From Cryoendolithus antarcticus (Eukaryota; Ascomycota; Dothideomycetes; Cladosporiales; Cladosporiaceae): a stretch of DNA of 64,000 nucleotides. The stretch lies in assembly GCA_002077065.1 (NCBI GenBank), contig NAJO01000010.1:558001-622000 (forward strand). The letters run 5' to 3'. The position numbers and the translations under genes are program-made. Below are positions 1-9,621 of this stretch, piece after piece. The notes under the pieces were generated by a model, which had not been told where the DNA came from, searched no databases, and was given only the letters and a program-made list of their open reading frames with translations. Within the stretch, counting starts at the first letter, position 1; each line of letters starts with the position of its first letter.

Positions 1-334
1 AGGCATAAATAGTCAAGCCAGATCCACGCCGTGGCGATCCAGCCGTTCTTGTACATATCCTCGAGCATTCGAGAGTGGTCAAGGGGAGATCCATGCGACA
101 GTACTGATCGTCGGAGCCAGTCGCCTTATCCAGGTTACGTACCTGCAGAGTGCCTCTATCGTCCTCATCACCCCATCTATACGACAGAGCCGTGTAAGTG
201 ATGCCAGCCGGCAGCTTGCGTCGATTGACAGCAATAAGGGAGCACAGTAGCGAGGCATCTGGTGATAAGCCATCAACTCGGAGAAGACGGATGTCAACGT
301 CTGCCCCGAGTGGTGTATACTGGAAGTCGGCCAT
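1..334 (-). pseudogene. HET-domain protein, N-terminal part, probable frameshift, runs off left edge
   Basis: Read on the minus strand from an ATG at 334, the frame gives a start typical of fungal heterokaryon-incompatibility (HET) proteins, including the diagnostic ALSYRWGDED block at about residues 53-62. Further on, a W-I-W-L-D-Y-L-C stretch matches the second conserved HET block (W-x-D-x-x-C-I-N-Q type). It lies in a different frame from the first block. The switch falls at a run of four C on the coding strand (positions 83-86), so one missing base would explain it. I could not find an intron of normal length that repairs the frame. HET proteins trigger cell death when unlike fungal individuals fuse and are often polymorphic or inactivated. 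Only the first ~110 codons are here. The HET assignment is fairly sure; pseudogene versus sequencing error is open. Confidence 0.6.
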
Positions 335-849
335 GGTTTTGTGGGGAGAGGATCCTAGACTTGTACACGGACTTATGTGCCATTCACGTACATGTGCCTG
401 CACCAATATCCGGAGAGCGGAGACCGCACCTCACGCATTTGGGGAGTGACCTAGCAGGTCCTAGGATGTTAGTGTAGACCGAGGATGTGCAGCCATTTGA
501 GCCTATGGGACCAGGCCTCGATATGCGATAGACACTTGCGTGAAATTTGACACTGGCTTCCTATCACATCGTACTTGTCTCATGGACTTGAAGGTGCCTA
601 GCATACTTGCATGCATGGTGCATGATGATGTCAGTGGTTGATGCTCGTGAGGCTGAGTATCGATCATGTTGTTCTGGAAGGCAACTCGCATGCCTGAGGC
701 CTGACTGTTGCCTTGCCGTCTATATGTTATCGTACACTGTACAAGAGTGTTTGACCGCACATCAGGGCTCAGAATGCGGTCTCAAGTCATGAGTAGTCGA
801 TCCTCACCGGGATGTTCCATTGTATGTCGGCTCGTATGGTCTTGGCCGC
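335..849. other. Intergenic, no gene recognised
   Basis: This stretch lies between the 5' end of the HET gene and the 3' end of the aldehyde dehydrogenase. Short open frames exist on both strands but none has a convincing protein-like composition or splice structure. It should hold the HET promoter. Confidence 0.5.
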
Positions 850-2262
850 TCATTTTGGATAATCCTTCAAATGCCAGCTCTTGAATCGACTGAACTGCTC
901 AAACCCAAACACACTCAACGTCTGCCCCTTCCCACTCTCCTTCCATCCCACCCACGCCAGATCTGGACTCGGGTAGTCGCATCGGTTGACGAACACCGTG
1001 CCAGCTTCGACATCTTCCGCGAGCTCCTCGCCCTTTGCCACATCTTTCGTCCAGATTGAAGCCGTGAGCCCGTATTGCGAGTCGTTCATCAGAGCCACAG
1101 CTTCTTCGTCCGACGAGACGGAGACGACGGGTATGAGAGGACCGAAAGTCTCTTCCTTCATGATGAGCATCTCGTGCGTGACACCTGTGAGAAGCGTAGG
1201 AGGGACGTAATTCCCATCTGTGGGCGAATTGGAGAACGTCGCATTCTCAGGCGTAGCGTTCTTTGCTCCTCGGGACACCGCATCGTCGATCTGATTCTGT
1301 ATCCGCTTCTTCGCCGCCTTACTGATGACAGGTCCGACGTTCGTCTTTCCGTCACTCGGATCACCCACTTTGTACCCGGCGAGCACTTTCTGCACCTCTT
1401 TGACGAACTCATCATGTACCTTTGCGTCCACGTAGATCCTCTCCAGCGAGCAACAGCTTTGGCCGGAGTTAAACACAGCCCCATCTACAATCTCCTCCGC
1501 CGCCCAGGCTAAGTCGACGTCTCCTCTCACGTACGCCGGGTCCTTACCACCTAGCTCAAGTCCAACTCGGCAATCCACCCGTCCGGCCACAGCTTTCTGC
1601 ACAGCGAGCCCACCTTCCACCGATCCCGTGAAACACACCAGCTTCACCTCCTCAGCCTGCACCAACTTCTCAATATTGCCCATATTCCCCGAGTGAAAGA
1701 ACTGCAGCACCCCTTCCTCCAACCCCGCCTCCTTGAAAATCTCGCATATCCTCTCAGCGATCGTAGGCGTCTGCGGACTAGGCTTGATTATCACCGCGTT
1801 GCCCGCCAGCAGCGCAGGCACGAGGGAATTGACCAGCGTAAGGTAAGGGTAATTCCAAGGGAACAGCACGACCACCACACCGAGCGGCGTCTTCCTGATC
1901 CATCGCCTGTACCCTGCTTCTTCCTCGCCAGGCGTGTCCACTAGCGCTTTCTCGGAGATCTTAACGAGGTATTCTCCCCGCTTCACGGCCGTGGTGACTT
2001 CTTTGGCGCCGTAGGCTATGGGACGACCCATTTGCTCTGTGAGCTCTTTGGCGAGGTCATGCTGGCGATCGTTCAGGAGGGAGAGAGCTTTCGAGACGAT
2101 GGATTGACGATGGGAGAGGGAGGTTTTGCGGTATTTGAGGAAGGCTGCTTGCGCGGTTTTGGGGAGGGCGGTCCATTGGGCGTCGGTTGGGGGTTCGCGG
2201 GTGAGGATGGACTGATTGGTAGTGGGGGAGATGGTGGTAAGGGTTTCGTTGGTAGACGACAT
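850..2262 (-). CDS. NAD(P)-dependent aldehyde dehydrogenase
   Basis: A single-exon gene of 470 codons that oxidises an aldehyde to the carboxylic acid using NAD(P)+. Visible family features are the PWNYPY block, the cofactor-binding FTGS segment, the catalytic Glu in ELGGKDP and the nucleophilic Cys in GQSCCS, in the expected order and spacing, then the C-terminal EETFGP block. The open frame extends 33 codons upstream of the ATG at 2262 without an earlier ATG-initiated signal sequence, and the ATG at 2262 gives the usual family length, so I chose it. No clear targeting signal is seen, so it is probably cytosolic. The substrate cannot be named from sequence. The gene is tail-to-head with SUV3 upstream on the same strand. 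Confidence 0.9.
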   Translation of the reverse strand: MSSTNETLTTISPTTNQSILTREPPTDAQWTALPKTAQAAFLKYRKTSLSHRQSIVSKALSLLNDRQHDLAKELTEQMGRPIAYGAKEVTTAVKRGEYLVKISEKALVDTPGEEEAGYRRWIRKTPLGVVVVLFPWNYPYLTLVNSLVPALLAGNAVIIKPSPQTPTIAERICEIFKEAGLEEGVLQFFHSGNMGNIEKLVQAEEVKLVCFTGSVEGGLAVQKAVAGRVDCRVGLELGGKDPAYVRGDVDLAWAAEEIVDGAVFNSGQSCCSLERIYVDAKVHDEFVKEVQKVLAGYKVGDPSDGKTNVGPVISKAAKKRIQNQIDDAVSRGAKNATPENATFSNSPTDGNYVPPTLLTGVTHEMLIMKEETFGPLIPVVSVSSDEEAVALMNDSQYGLTASIWTKDVAKGEELAEDVEAGTVFVNRCDYPSPDLAWVGWKESGKGQTLSVFGFEQFSRFKSWHLKDYPK

Positions 2263-2568
2263 GGCTATGGGGTCAATCGACGACTGAGTCGCGTAGATAG
2301 GATTGGAAATAAGTAAGGTAACGATGAACTCTTTTCGTACATGTGTACAGTACCATTCCAATTGACTGATTGAATGTTTCAGCGTGACGTAGCCGTATCG
2401 ATAACCATTTCAGTGCCAAGCGCTAGATCTGGAAGTAGTCATCCATACCGGTTGCTCTGCCTGCCGCTCGATACTTACATTGTACAGGTCGTCTAGATCG
2501 TCTATGCTACATGTATATACAGGCGTCGCAGCTAACTTCGCTACCTTATCGCCGCGAGGTCCGGCCAC

Positions 2569-5304
2569 TCACCCTGAAGCTCCCGTCTCGGCTCGTGGTG
2601 GTGCCTCTGATACCACTGTGTCCGCCAACAGCCGCTCCAATGGCAGATCCCGACCTTTGATGGCATTCGACATGCCCGTTTGACGTTCACCCTTCTGCGA
2701 GGCATTTTCAACAGTCCCCTCATCAACAGCAGCAGCGTCCTCCTGTCCAACCAGTGCTTCAAGCTCGTCCGGCGCTTCGATCTCAATGTCTTCTTCGCTC
2801 ACAAGCCGATCTTCGACGTTGTCGAGAACGCTCTGCATGGCGTCCTCTTCCTTCTCAGCAGCCTCACCAGCTTCGAGGCCAGCAGCGCCAGTACTAGGTA
2901 GTGCCATTGCCTCGTCCTCAACAGCCACCTGCTGTGCAAGAATCTCATCCCTGTGCACCTGCTTCTGCCTGACCTCAGCAATCTTCCGTCTTTGCGCCTC
3001 AGTGAAGCTGAACTTATCGAGCACTTCCTCGATCTTCTGCTCGACCATGTCCTTGACGTGGTTCGCAAGTGCTCGCGTATTGAATATTCCCGCAAACCTA
3101 AAGCTCAACCATAGGTAAGCAACAACACCTTTGTGTAGCGTCTCGAGCGATTTGAGGTACTCGCGATTCGGACTCGCTTCTTGCTCCAGAACCTCCAGCG
3201 GCAGCTCCGGTATGTCGGCGATGTTACCGCCGGTCTGACTGGCAATAATGCGAGCGAACGCCGGCATGAGACTCTTCCACATTTCAGCATCAGTCTGGCT
3301 GGCAGGGCAAGCGCAGATGATATTCCGATCCACGACAGTCAGGGCTTCGATCGGCTCGATGAGGTCGGCAAGCCAGACGTGATCTTTGAGAGCGCAGAGA
3401 TGGAAGCGTTTATGCATCATGCAGAGCTCGTGGAGCCGGGTTAAGATGTAGGAGAAGGGCGTGCCGGGTGGAAAGTAGGAGGAGAAGCGCTCGAGGACTG
3501 GGCTTGGAGGTGCTATTCCGGCGGAGAGGATGGGCTCGGCTTCGGAGGACATGGCGGAGCGGACGACGGGGAAGTCGAACTTCTCGAGCGTGGTTACTAT
3601 GCCGATGTTTTCGGGTTCTGAGATGTCAGGGCTAGGGTCGCCTTTGGCTGCTGAGACGGTCTCGTCCGCTTTCTGCGTAGCTTGGGCAGCTGTGCGATAT
3701 CGTCCAGCGCGACCAGCGATCTGCTTGATATCTGCTATCGAGAGCGTGCGTCGTGCTGAGCCGTCCCATTTGTTGGAGGCTTCGAAGATGATGCGTTTGA
3801 TGGCGAGGTTCAGCCCCATGCCCACTGCATCACTGGCTACGAGAAAATCGTAGTCGTTGTCCGGATCGTTGAACAGTCGAGCTTGTGCTGCGCGAGTCTC
3901 AGGTGGTAAGCTACCGTAGACTATGGCCACCTTGCGTCCGGTGTCGCGCTCGATCTGCTTGCGTAGGGCGTGTATGCCGATGACTGAGAAGCTGACGATG
4001 CAATCGCCTTTGCGCAGGTCTTTGAGATTGCCATTGAGAGACTGGTCGGCAATTTGCAAAGGAGACAAGCGTTTGTAGTGGTGTATTACAAGCTTCTCGC
4101 CGAGCGAAGCGGCGATCTCGCGGATCAGAGGGACTGTGCGCTCTTCACCGCAGAGATGGACTTCCTTCGCCTTCAACCCGAGTAATGCTTGAGTCCAAGC
4201 CCAGCCTCGATCATTGCTGCCGATCATTTGAATTTCATCAATGACTGCTACATCCAAGTGCATGTTGAGTGGCACCATTTCCACGGTGCAGCTTGTCAAA
4301 TAGCCCTCTGCGTCTTTCACAGCTTCTGGAACGCGTCGTTCTTCACCAGTCACGAGAGCGCAAATCTTGCCCCTTGCGTTCATCCGCGTGCAGACCTCGT
4401 GTGCTAGTAATCGCAATGGCCCGGCATAGACACCCTTCTCAGCTTCTTCCAATCGCTTAAGCGCATGATATGTCTTGCCTGAATTTGTAGGACCAACGTG
4501 CAAGTGTATAACCCTCTGCATTGCACGAGTCGCGGGATACCATTCGCTTGGGTATCGCAAGTCTGCCACAGCCTGCTGGTTCGCCAGCTCTGAATCGGTG
4601 AATCGTGCTCCAGTAATGTGGCCATAAAAAGCGTACTTGATCCGATTGTCCAGACCCCTCTGCCCTTGAGCCTTGAACGCAATTCTCAGATCTTCCATGA
4701 CAGACGCTCCTGCGGTCTTGCCCTTGAGAGCTAGACCCTCAAACGGTACGCCACCTTTACTGATGGACCACAAGCCTGACTCCAGTAAGAAGCCTTTCCA
4801 TAGCTGTGGGAAAGAATCGGCATTGCCACCCTCCGCCTTCGCATCTCGTTTCATGCGCTCAATGACAGGTGCATCTTTCAGCTCCTCTTTCATTACCGTG
4901 AGTCGAGACTGCAGCGCCTCGCTGAACGTCGCGGGCTTCCTGTCCCACTGCTTTTTAACAACGCCGTCTGGTAGCTCATACCCTCGTCCGCTGACTTTCC
5001 GGACTGGACTAGCGTTATCCAGGACGAGACGCCTTGAGCCGGATCCATGACCACTACTCCCAGGCTTCGATTCAGAACGTCTGGTGCGACCTTCGCCATC
5101 GCGAGGGCGGAACGCTGAGCGCTTGCCGGTGAGTTCGAGCGATCTAGTGCCGGGGTATTGTCGTCTCGTCTGCGTCGCGGCTTCTTGAGACCGTGGCGCG
5201 GAAGTTGAATGCAAGCGAAGGGAGCGGAGGTGTAAACGATGGGCTCGGACGGCGCAGTAGCTGCATCGAGTTATTGCATCGCTGCCGCGGATGGGAGTGA
5301 GCAT
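2569..5304 (-). CDS. SUV3: Mitochondrial ATP-dependent RNA helicase Suv3
   Basis: Suv3 is the helicase subunit of the fungal mitochondrial degradosome, unwinding RNA for exonucleolytic decay and intron turnover. The protein (911 residues from the ATG at 5304) begins with an Arg/Ser-rich presequence suited to mitochondrial import. It then shows the Suv3 Walker A motif GPTNSGKT (about residue 268), a DEIQ Walker B variant (about residue 351) and the QIAGRAGR motif VI (about residue 530), followed by the Suv3 C-terminal domain and an acidic tail. The open frame extends 59 codons further upstream to another ATG at 5481, but the 5304 start gives a better presequence. The stop codon sits inside a consensus splice donor (GTGAGT, 2572-2567), so the true C-terminus may lie in a further small exon. 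Confidence 0.92.
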   Translation of the reverse strand: MLTPIRGSDAITRCSYCAVRAHRLHLRSLRLHSTSAPRSQEAATQTRRQYPGTRSLELTGKRSAFRPRDGEGRTRRSESKPGSSGHGSGSRRLVLDNASPVRKVSGRGYELPDGVVKKQWDRKPATFSEALQSRLTVMKEELKDAPVIERMKRDAKAEGGNADSFPQLWKGFLLESGLWSISKGGVPFEGLALKGKTAGASVMEDLRIAFKAQGQRGLDNRIKYAFYGHITGARFTDSELANQQAVADLRYPSEWYPATRAMQRVIHLHVGPTNSGKTYHALKRLEEAEKGVYAGPLRLLAHEVCTRMNARGKICALVTGEERRVPEAVKDAEGYLTSCTVEMVPLNMHLDVAVIDEIQMIGSNDRGWAWTQALLGLKAKEVHLCGEERTVPLIREIAASLGEKLVIHHYKRLSPLQIADQSLNGNLKDLRKGDCIVSFSVIGIHALRKQIERDTGRKVAIVYGSLPPETRAAQARLFNDPDNDYDFLVASDAVGMGLNLAIKRIIFEASNKWDGSARRTLSIADIKQIAGRAGRYRTAAQATQKADETVSAAKGDPSPDISEPENIGIVTTLEKFDFPVVRSAMSSEAEPILSAGIAPPSPVLERFSSYFPPGTPFSYILTRLHELCMMHKRFHLCALKDHVWLADLIEPIEALTVVDRNIICACPASQTDAEMWKSLMPAFARIIASQTGGNIADIPELPLEVLEQEASPNREYLKSLETLHKGVVAYLWLSFRFAGIFNTRALANHVKDMVEQKIEEVLDKFSFTEAQRRKIAEVRQKQVHRDEILAQQVAVEDEAMALPSTGAAGLEAGEAAEKEEDAMQSVLDNVEDRLVSEEDIEIEAPDELEALVGQEDAAAVDEGTVENASQKGERQTGMSNAIKGRDLPLERLLADTVVSEAPPRAETGASG

Positions 5305-5649
5305 GCCAGAGAGTCGCAACAGACGGTTGTCAGAACGCAACCTATGGACGAGCACATGCCAGTGACATTGCGACTGGACGATGAATGATGCATGTACGCT
5401 GGCGCCGGACACTCCCGTCATACTGCGTGATATATCGAATAGCCAACAGTAGCCATGACCGCCCCCTCCATCCCATGCCACTCTCCACTATGGGTACCGA
5501 CATGATGGCCTATTGTCTATAGCGTTCTGTACATGCTGTACTGTACTGTGTTCCGCTACGCATACATGCGATGATAGAGAGGTGGCAAATCAACCTGCCG
5601 GCGATCTCAGATTAGCATCTGGCTAGGCGGAGAGCCATACGCTACCATC
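5305..5649. other. Divergent promoter region, SUV3 / SEC1
   Basis: This 345 bp separates the start codons of SUV3 (minus strand) and SEC1 (plus strand) and must hold both promoters. It contains clustered TGTAC repeats around 5528-5550. No TATA box or other definite element was recognised. Confidence 0.4.
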
Positions 5650-8085
5650 ATGGTGTCGATCATAGATGCGCAGCGCGAGAGTATGTAAGAGACCGTGTAG
5701 TCGCACAAGCTTGCCACTTACACCCTGTAGTAATCCTCAGCACCATTCGTCAGACAACCCGCGGCGACGTTCGTCCTCTCCGTTCCCCGCTCCACCACAC
5801 CAACTGACCATCCTGGCCAGTGGAAAGTCCTCGTAGTTGACACCGAGTCCCGCCGCCTAATTGACAATGTCCTCGAGGAAGACGCAATCTTGAATGAAAA
5901 CATCACACGTACGTCCTACATCAGGCTGCTCAAGACATGCACAAGAGCCTGACTGATCCCAGACATTGAACAGATTGAGCAACGAAGACCCACAAACCGC
6001 GATGTCGATGCTATATACTTCCTCACGCCGCAGCCACATATCGTGGACTGTGTTATGGCGGATCTGGGCAAAAGGAAGTATCGAAAGGCTTTCTTGGTGT
6101 GGACGTCCCGTGAGTGCCATCGACGTGGTTGGAGCGGGCGGTGAGGCTGACTTAACGTGCAGTGCTACATCCGGCGCTACGAGATCGGATAGACAAGTCT
6201 TCGACCGCGAGAGAGCAGATCGCGCTATTCAAAGTGTTGAACGTGGAGTTCCTCCCGCGAGAGTCACATCTGGTCACGTTCCGAGACCCATGGGCATTCC
6301 CTGTACTGTTTCACCCGGGCTGCAATGGTCTTGTACGGCAACATATGGAAGATGTTGCTCAGAAGGTGAGTGAGCAATTGTCATGGACAGATGTGTAATA
6401 CGGTGCTGATGGCGAGATAGATCGTCGGTGTCTGCGTGGCACTTGGCGAATACCCAATAATACGATACTACAAACCCCGCACACCATCACATGAGGCGAG
6501 TATACTATGCTCGCATCTTGCAAGATTCGTCCAGGATGAGCTGGATCTGTACGCCAAATTCCACGAAGACTTTCCACCGCAGACAGGCCGAGCAAGGGGT
6601 GTCCTGATCATCACCGACCGCTCAATGGACCTAATGGCACCGCTTCTGCATGAGTTCACGTACCAAGCCATGGTCCACGACTTATTGCCAATACGGGAAG
6701 GCGACAAGATCACTTACAAGACAGTCGTGAACGAAGGCCAGCCCGATCAGTCCGAGAAGGAGCTCGAAATCTCAGAAAAGGACAAGATCTGGGTCGAGAG
6801 TCGACATCAGCATATGAAGGATATCATCGAGAAGCTCACAGCAGACTTTCAGAAGTTCATGAATGCCAATCCTAATTTTACGAAGCAGGACGACAACCCA
6901 GCATCTTTGGGGGCCATCAAGGATATGTTGGCAGGGTTGCCGCAGTTCCAGGAGATGAAAGAGGCGTATAACCTCCATCTTAGCATGGCGCAGGAGAGCA
7001 TGAACCGGTTCCAAAGATTCAAGCTACCGGATGTTGCGTCGGTGGAGCAGGTATGCGCAATCTCTTATATACATGAATCTTCCCATTCTGATTGAATACC
7101 GCAGATCCTCGCAACAGGTCTCGATGAAGACTACAAAAAGCCAAAGGGCATGGCCGACCAAGTGATTCGCATGCTCGATGAGCCCTCTGTCACACCTCCC
7201 GATCGTCTCCGCCTCCTGTGTCTCTACACTCTGCACCGATCTGGTGTTTTACCTGCAGACTTGACAAAATTGCTTGCGCATGCTCAGCTACCGTCTCAAG
7301 ACGCCTACACGATCCAGAACCTCTCCCTTCTCGGTGCGAACACAAGTCGCACGCTCAAAGATCCCCGTCCTGTACCGCCAGCCCTTTTCCCCACAATCCC
7401 TCCACCGCCAGGCACCAACCTAGCAGAAGAGTACGCCCTCTCCCGCTACCAACCAGCTCTACACTCCCTACTGGAGACCCTCTCCACCGGCTCGCTAGAC
7501 CCGCAAACATTCCCATACACCAAGCCACCACTAGACATGGGAGCAGACTCTGCCAGCCTAGCCTCGGCCACATCCCTCCGCGCTGCTAAACCCACATGGG
7601 CTAGGTCACGCACCACGGCAGGCGCCGAGAATCGACAACGATGCATTGTCTTCATGGCCGGTGGCGCGACGTACAGTGAAAGTCGGGCTTGCTATACTGC
7701 CGGACGGGAACGAGGCAAGGAGGTTGTACTCGTCACATCGCACATGCTCACACCCGCGCTCTTCATCCGACAAGTCTCCGATCTGAGCGCTGAGCGCAGA
7801 CAACTTGGCCTCCCTGCCGACGCACCGAAACAACAAGCACCCGCCCATTTGTCAGAACCAGATCAAGTCGCCAAGCCAGCGCCAGCACCACAGAGACAAC
7901 AAGCGGCGGCGCCGGCGCAGCAGATGGGCGCTATGAATCTGAATGGCGGAGGTCCAGCTACAGCAAGACCACATGTGCCTGCACCTGCAGCGGCGCCGGT
8001 ACAAGCAAATAGCTCGGCAAAATTGCAGAAGGACCCGGAGAAGAAGAAGAAACATCACTTTTTCGGGAAGAAGGACAAATCGTGA
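5650..8085 (+). CDS. SEC1: Sec1/Munc18-family exocytosis protein (six exons)
   Basis: Sec1 binds assembled syntaxin/SNARE complexes and promotes fusion of secretory vesicles with the plasma membrane. My model joins 5650-5680, 5741-5908, 5963-6109, 6163-6365, 6421-7050 and 7105-8085 (719 codons, close to the ~720 usual for Sec1). All five introns are GT-AG and 52-60 bp. Recognisable family segments are KVLVVD and DAIYFLTPQPHIVDC in the N-terminal domain, the WTSLLHPAL and FRDPWAFPV region, LIITDRSMDLMAPLLHEFTYQAM in domain 2, and the LRLLCLYTL region. The C-terminal tail is rich in Gln, Ala and Pro and ends in a Lys-rich cluster (KKKKHHFFGKKDK). Sec1 rather than Sly1 or Vps45 is favoured by the exon-1/2 sequence and the long basic tail. 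Small 5' exons rest on frame matching only. Confidence 0.92.
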
Positions 8086-8173
8086 GTGAGCTTGGCTACA
8101 ACATGGCAACGGACGCGGAACAGGCAATTAGAGAGACGTAATAGATCATGATGCCATTGTTTCATACTCAAGG

Positions 8174-8959
8174 CTATGTTCCGAGTAGCAAGCCGAGTAT
8201 ACACGCGATTCCCGCTACCATGCCCTGCGCACTGAGCACAGTAGTCGCGGCACTCGCGCTCGTTGTTGCTGCTGCTGCTGTTCCCGAACTCGTCGCCGCG
8301 CTCGCCGTCCCACTCACGACCGTCGTCTCTGCCGCTGTGCTGCTCCCGCTTTCACTGGAACCAGTCTGCGCTGCACTGCTCTCCGTACTCGTCGCACTTC
8401 CGCCGTATGTATGCCCGAATATATCCGTCGTCAGCGGCATCGTGCTCACTTGTGCCGCCGGCACCGTAATATCTGAGAGCGAGACGCCGCTTGCGGTGTA
8501 TACCCACAGACACGTGGGCGTTTGCACGGGCTTGTAGTCGCCGTAGACCGTTGTATCCGAGGCCGTGGAGACGCTGCCAGATGTAATTGTGATGGGATAA
8601 AACGCCGCGTTCCCTGTGCTCGTGGCCGCCAAACTCAGCAACGGCGTCGGCGCGCCGGCCGTACAACTCTGCCTCGCTGTCGGCACGGGCTGAAGTCCTG
8701 TCGTCGTCGTGTCCGATCCCGGTACCAAGCAACACACCAGGTTTTGTAGGTCGAAAGTGCGGTTATCGGGCGAGGGCCAGTTGTAGAGGTCTTGTGTTGT
8801 GTCTACTATGCTGCCGGCACAGCAGAAGGTTTGGAAGTCCGAGGGTTGCTGGGTTGAATTTGCACATTGCGAGGGGGCGAAGGAGGTGTCGTATTGGGGG
8901 GCGATGCACCAGGGTGTGGAGATCAGACCGGAGGGGACGGAGAGTGTGAGGGAGGACAT
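8174..8959 (-). CDS. Conserved fungal cysteine-rich protein, predicted GPI-anchored
   Basis: A single-exon frame of 261 residues beginning at a real ATG. The N-terminal half has paired Cys motifs (QTFCCAGS, NLVCCLVP) and several Asn glycosylation sequons. The last ~75 residues are Ser/Thr/Ala-rich and end in a short hydrophobic segment (GMVAGIACILGLLLG), the pattern of a GPI-anchor signal after a glycosylated stalk. A classical N-terminal signal peptide is not visible, which is odd for a GPI protein. I looked for an upstream exon that could supply one and found no frame-compatible splice. The protein resembles uncharacterised dothideomycete surface proteins. No function can be given. It converges on SEC1, with the two stop codons only 88 bp apart. 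Confidence 0.65.
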   Translation of the reverse strand: MSSLTLSVPSGLISTPWCIAPQYDTSFAPSQCANSTQQPSDFQTFCCAGSIVDTTQDLYNWPSPDNRTFDLQNLVCCLVPGSDTTTTGLQPVPTARQSCTAGAPTPLLSLAATSTGNAAFYPITITSGSVSTASDTTVYGDYKPVQTPTCLWVYTASGVSLSDITVPAAQVSTMPLTTDIFGHTYGGSATSTESSAAQTGSSESGSSTAAETTVVSGTASAATSSGTAAAATTSASAATTVLSAQGMVAGIACILGLLLGT

Positions 8960-9621
8960 TGCTGTTATTGCTCCGGAGCCAGGGGGTTAGGGGGGATTTC
9001 GATGCGGACGCGTTTGCGATTCGCGTTTATGACGAAGGATTAGTGGAGATGCGGGACGTTGCGGTTGGAGAGACAGGGAGAATTGACTGAAGGGAAACAG
9101 GATCGAGACGAGGGAATGTAAGGAGGTGTTGTCACTGTACCTCTCCTGCATTGCAGCAAGTAAGGTTTGGCTCACGTGTCTGAGCTTGAGCCAATACGGA
9201 CACGAGGCGCTGTCTCACCGTAGCCATTCGCGATGGACAGGTCAAGGTCCAGACCGGACTTGAGAGAGACGCAACGGTCGTGGAAGGAGTACTGCTAGTA
9301 CGAAACGAGGACGGAGCGCCTATCGTGAGAAAGAGATAGCAGTCATGATGGGAGTTTGTGTGCAGGTGTTTGAGATACATGATCTGCCAAGGAAGTCTCT
9401 TAGTCATTCGCGATACTGCACCGTGACGTGACCAGCCATTGGGGAGCTGCCGCGACCCGGATCAACGACATTTGAGCCGCCGGACGCCGTAGTGTTTATC
9501 AAAAGCAGTATCAGTGTACTATCGGCCCCCTGTATCTATATATTGCTCTAGGCTCATAACTTGACTTTGGACTACCACCCTCTCATCTCCCTTGACGATG
9601 GAGTGAGGAACAGCTCTCGCA
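8960..9621. other. Divergent intergenic region
   Basis: This 662 bp lies between the surface-protein gene (minus) and the alternative NADH dehydrogenase (plus). No gene was recognised. A TATA-like run sits near its right end and is listed separately. Confidence 0.4.
9533..9544 (+). promoter_or_regulatory. TATA-like element upstream of the alternative NADH dehydrogenase
   Basis: The sequence TATCTATATATT lies about 80 bp before the ATG at 9622. Its position and composition fit a core promoter TATA element. This is inference from sequence only. Confidence 0.3.
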
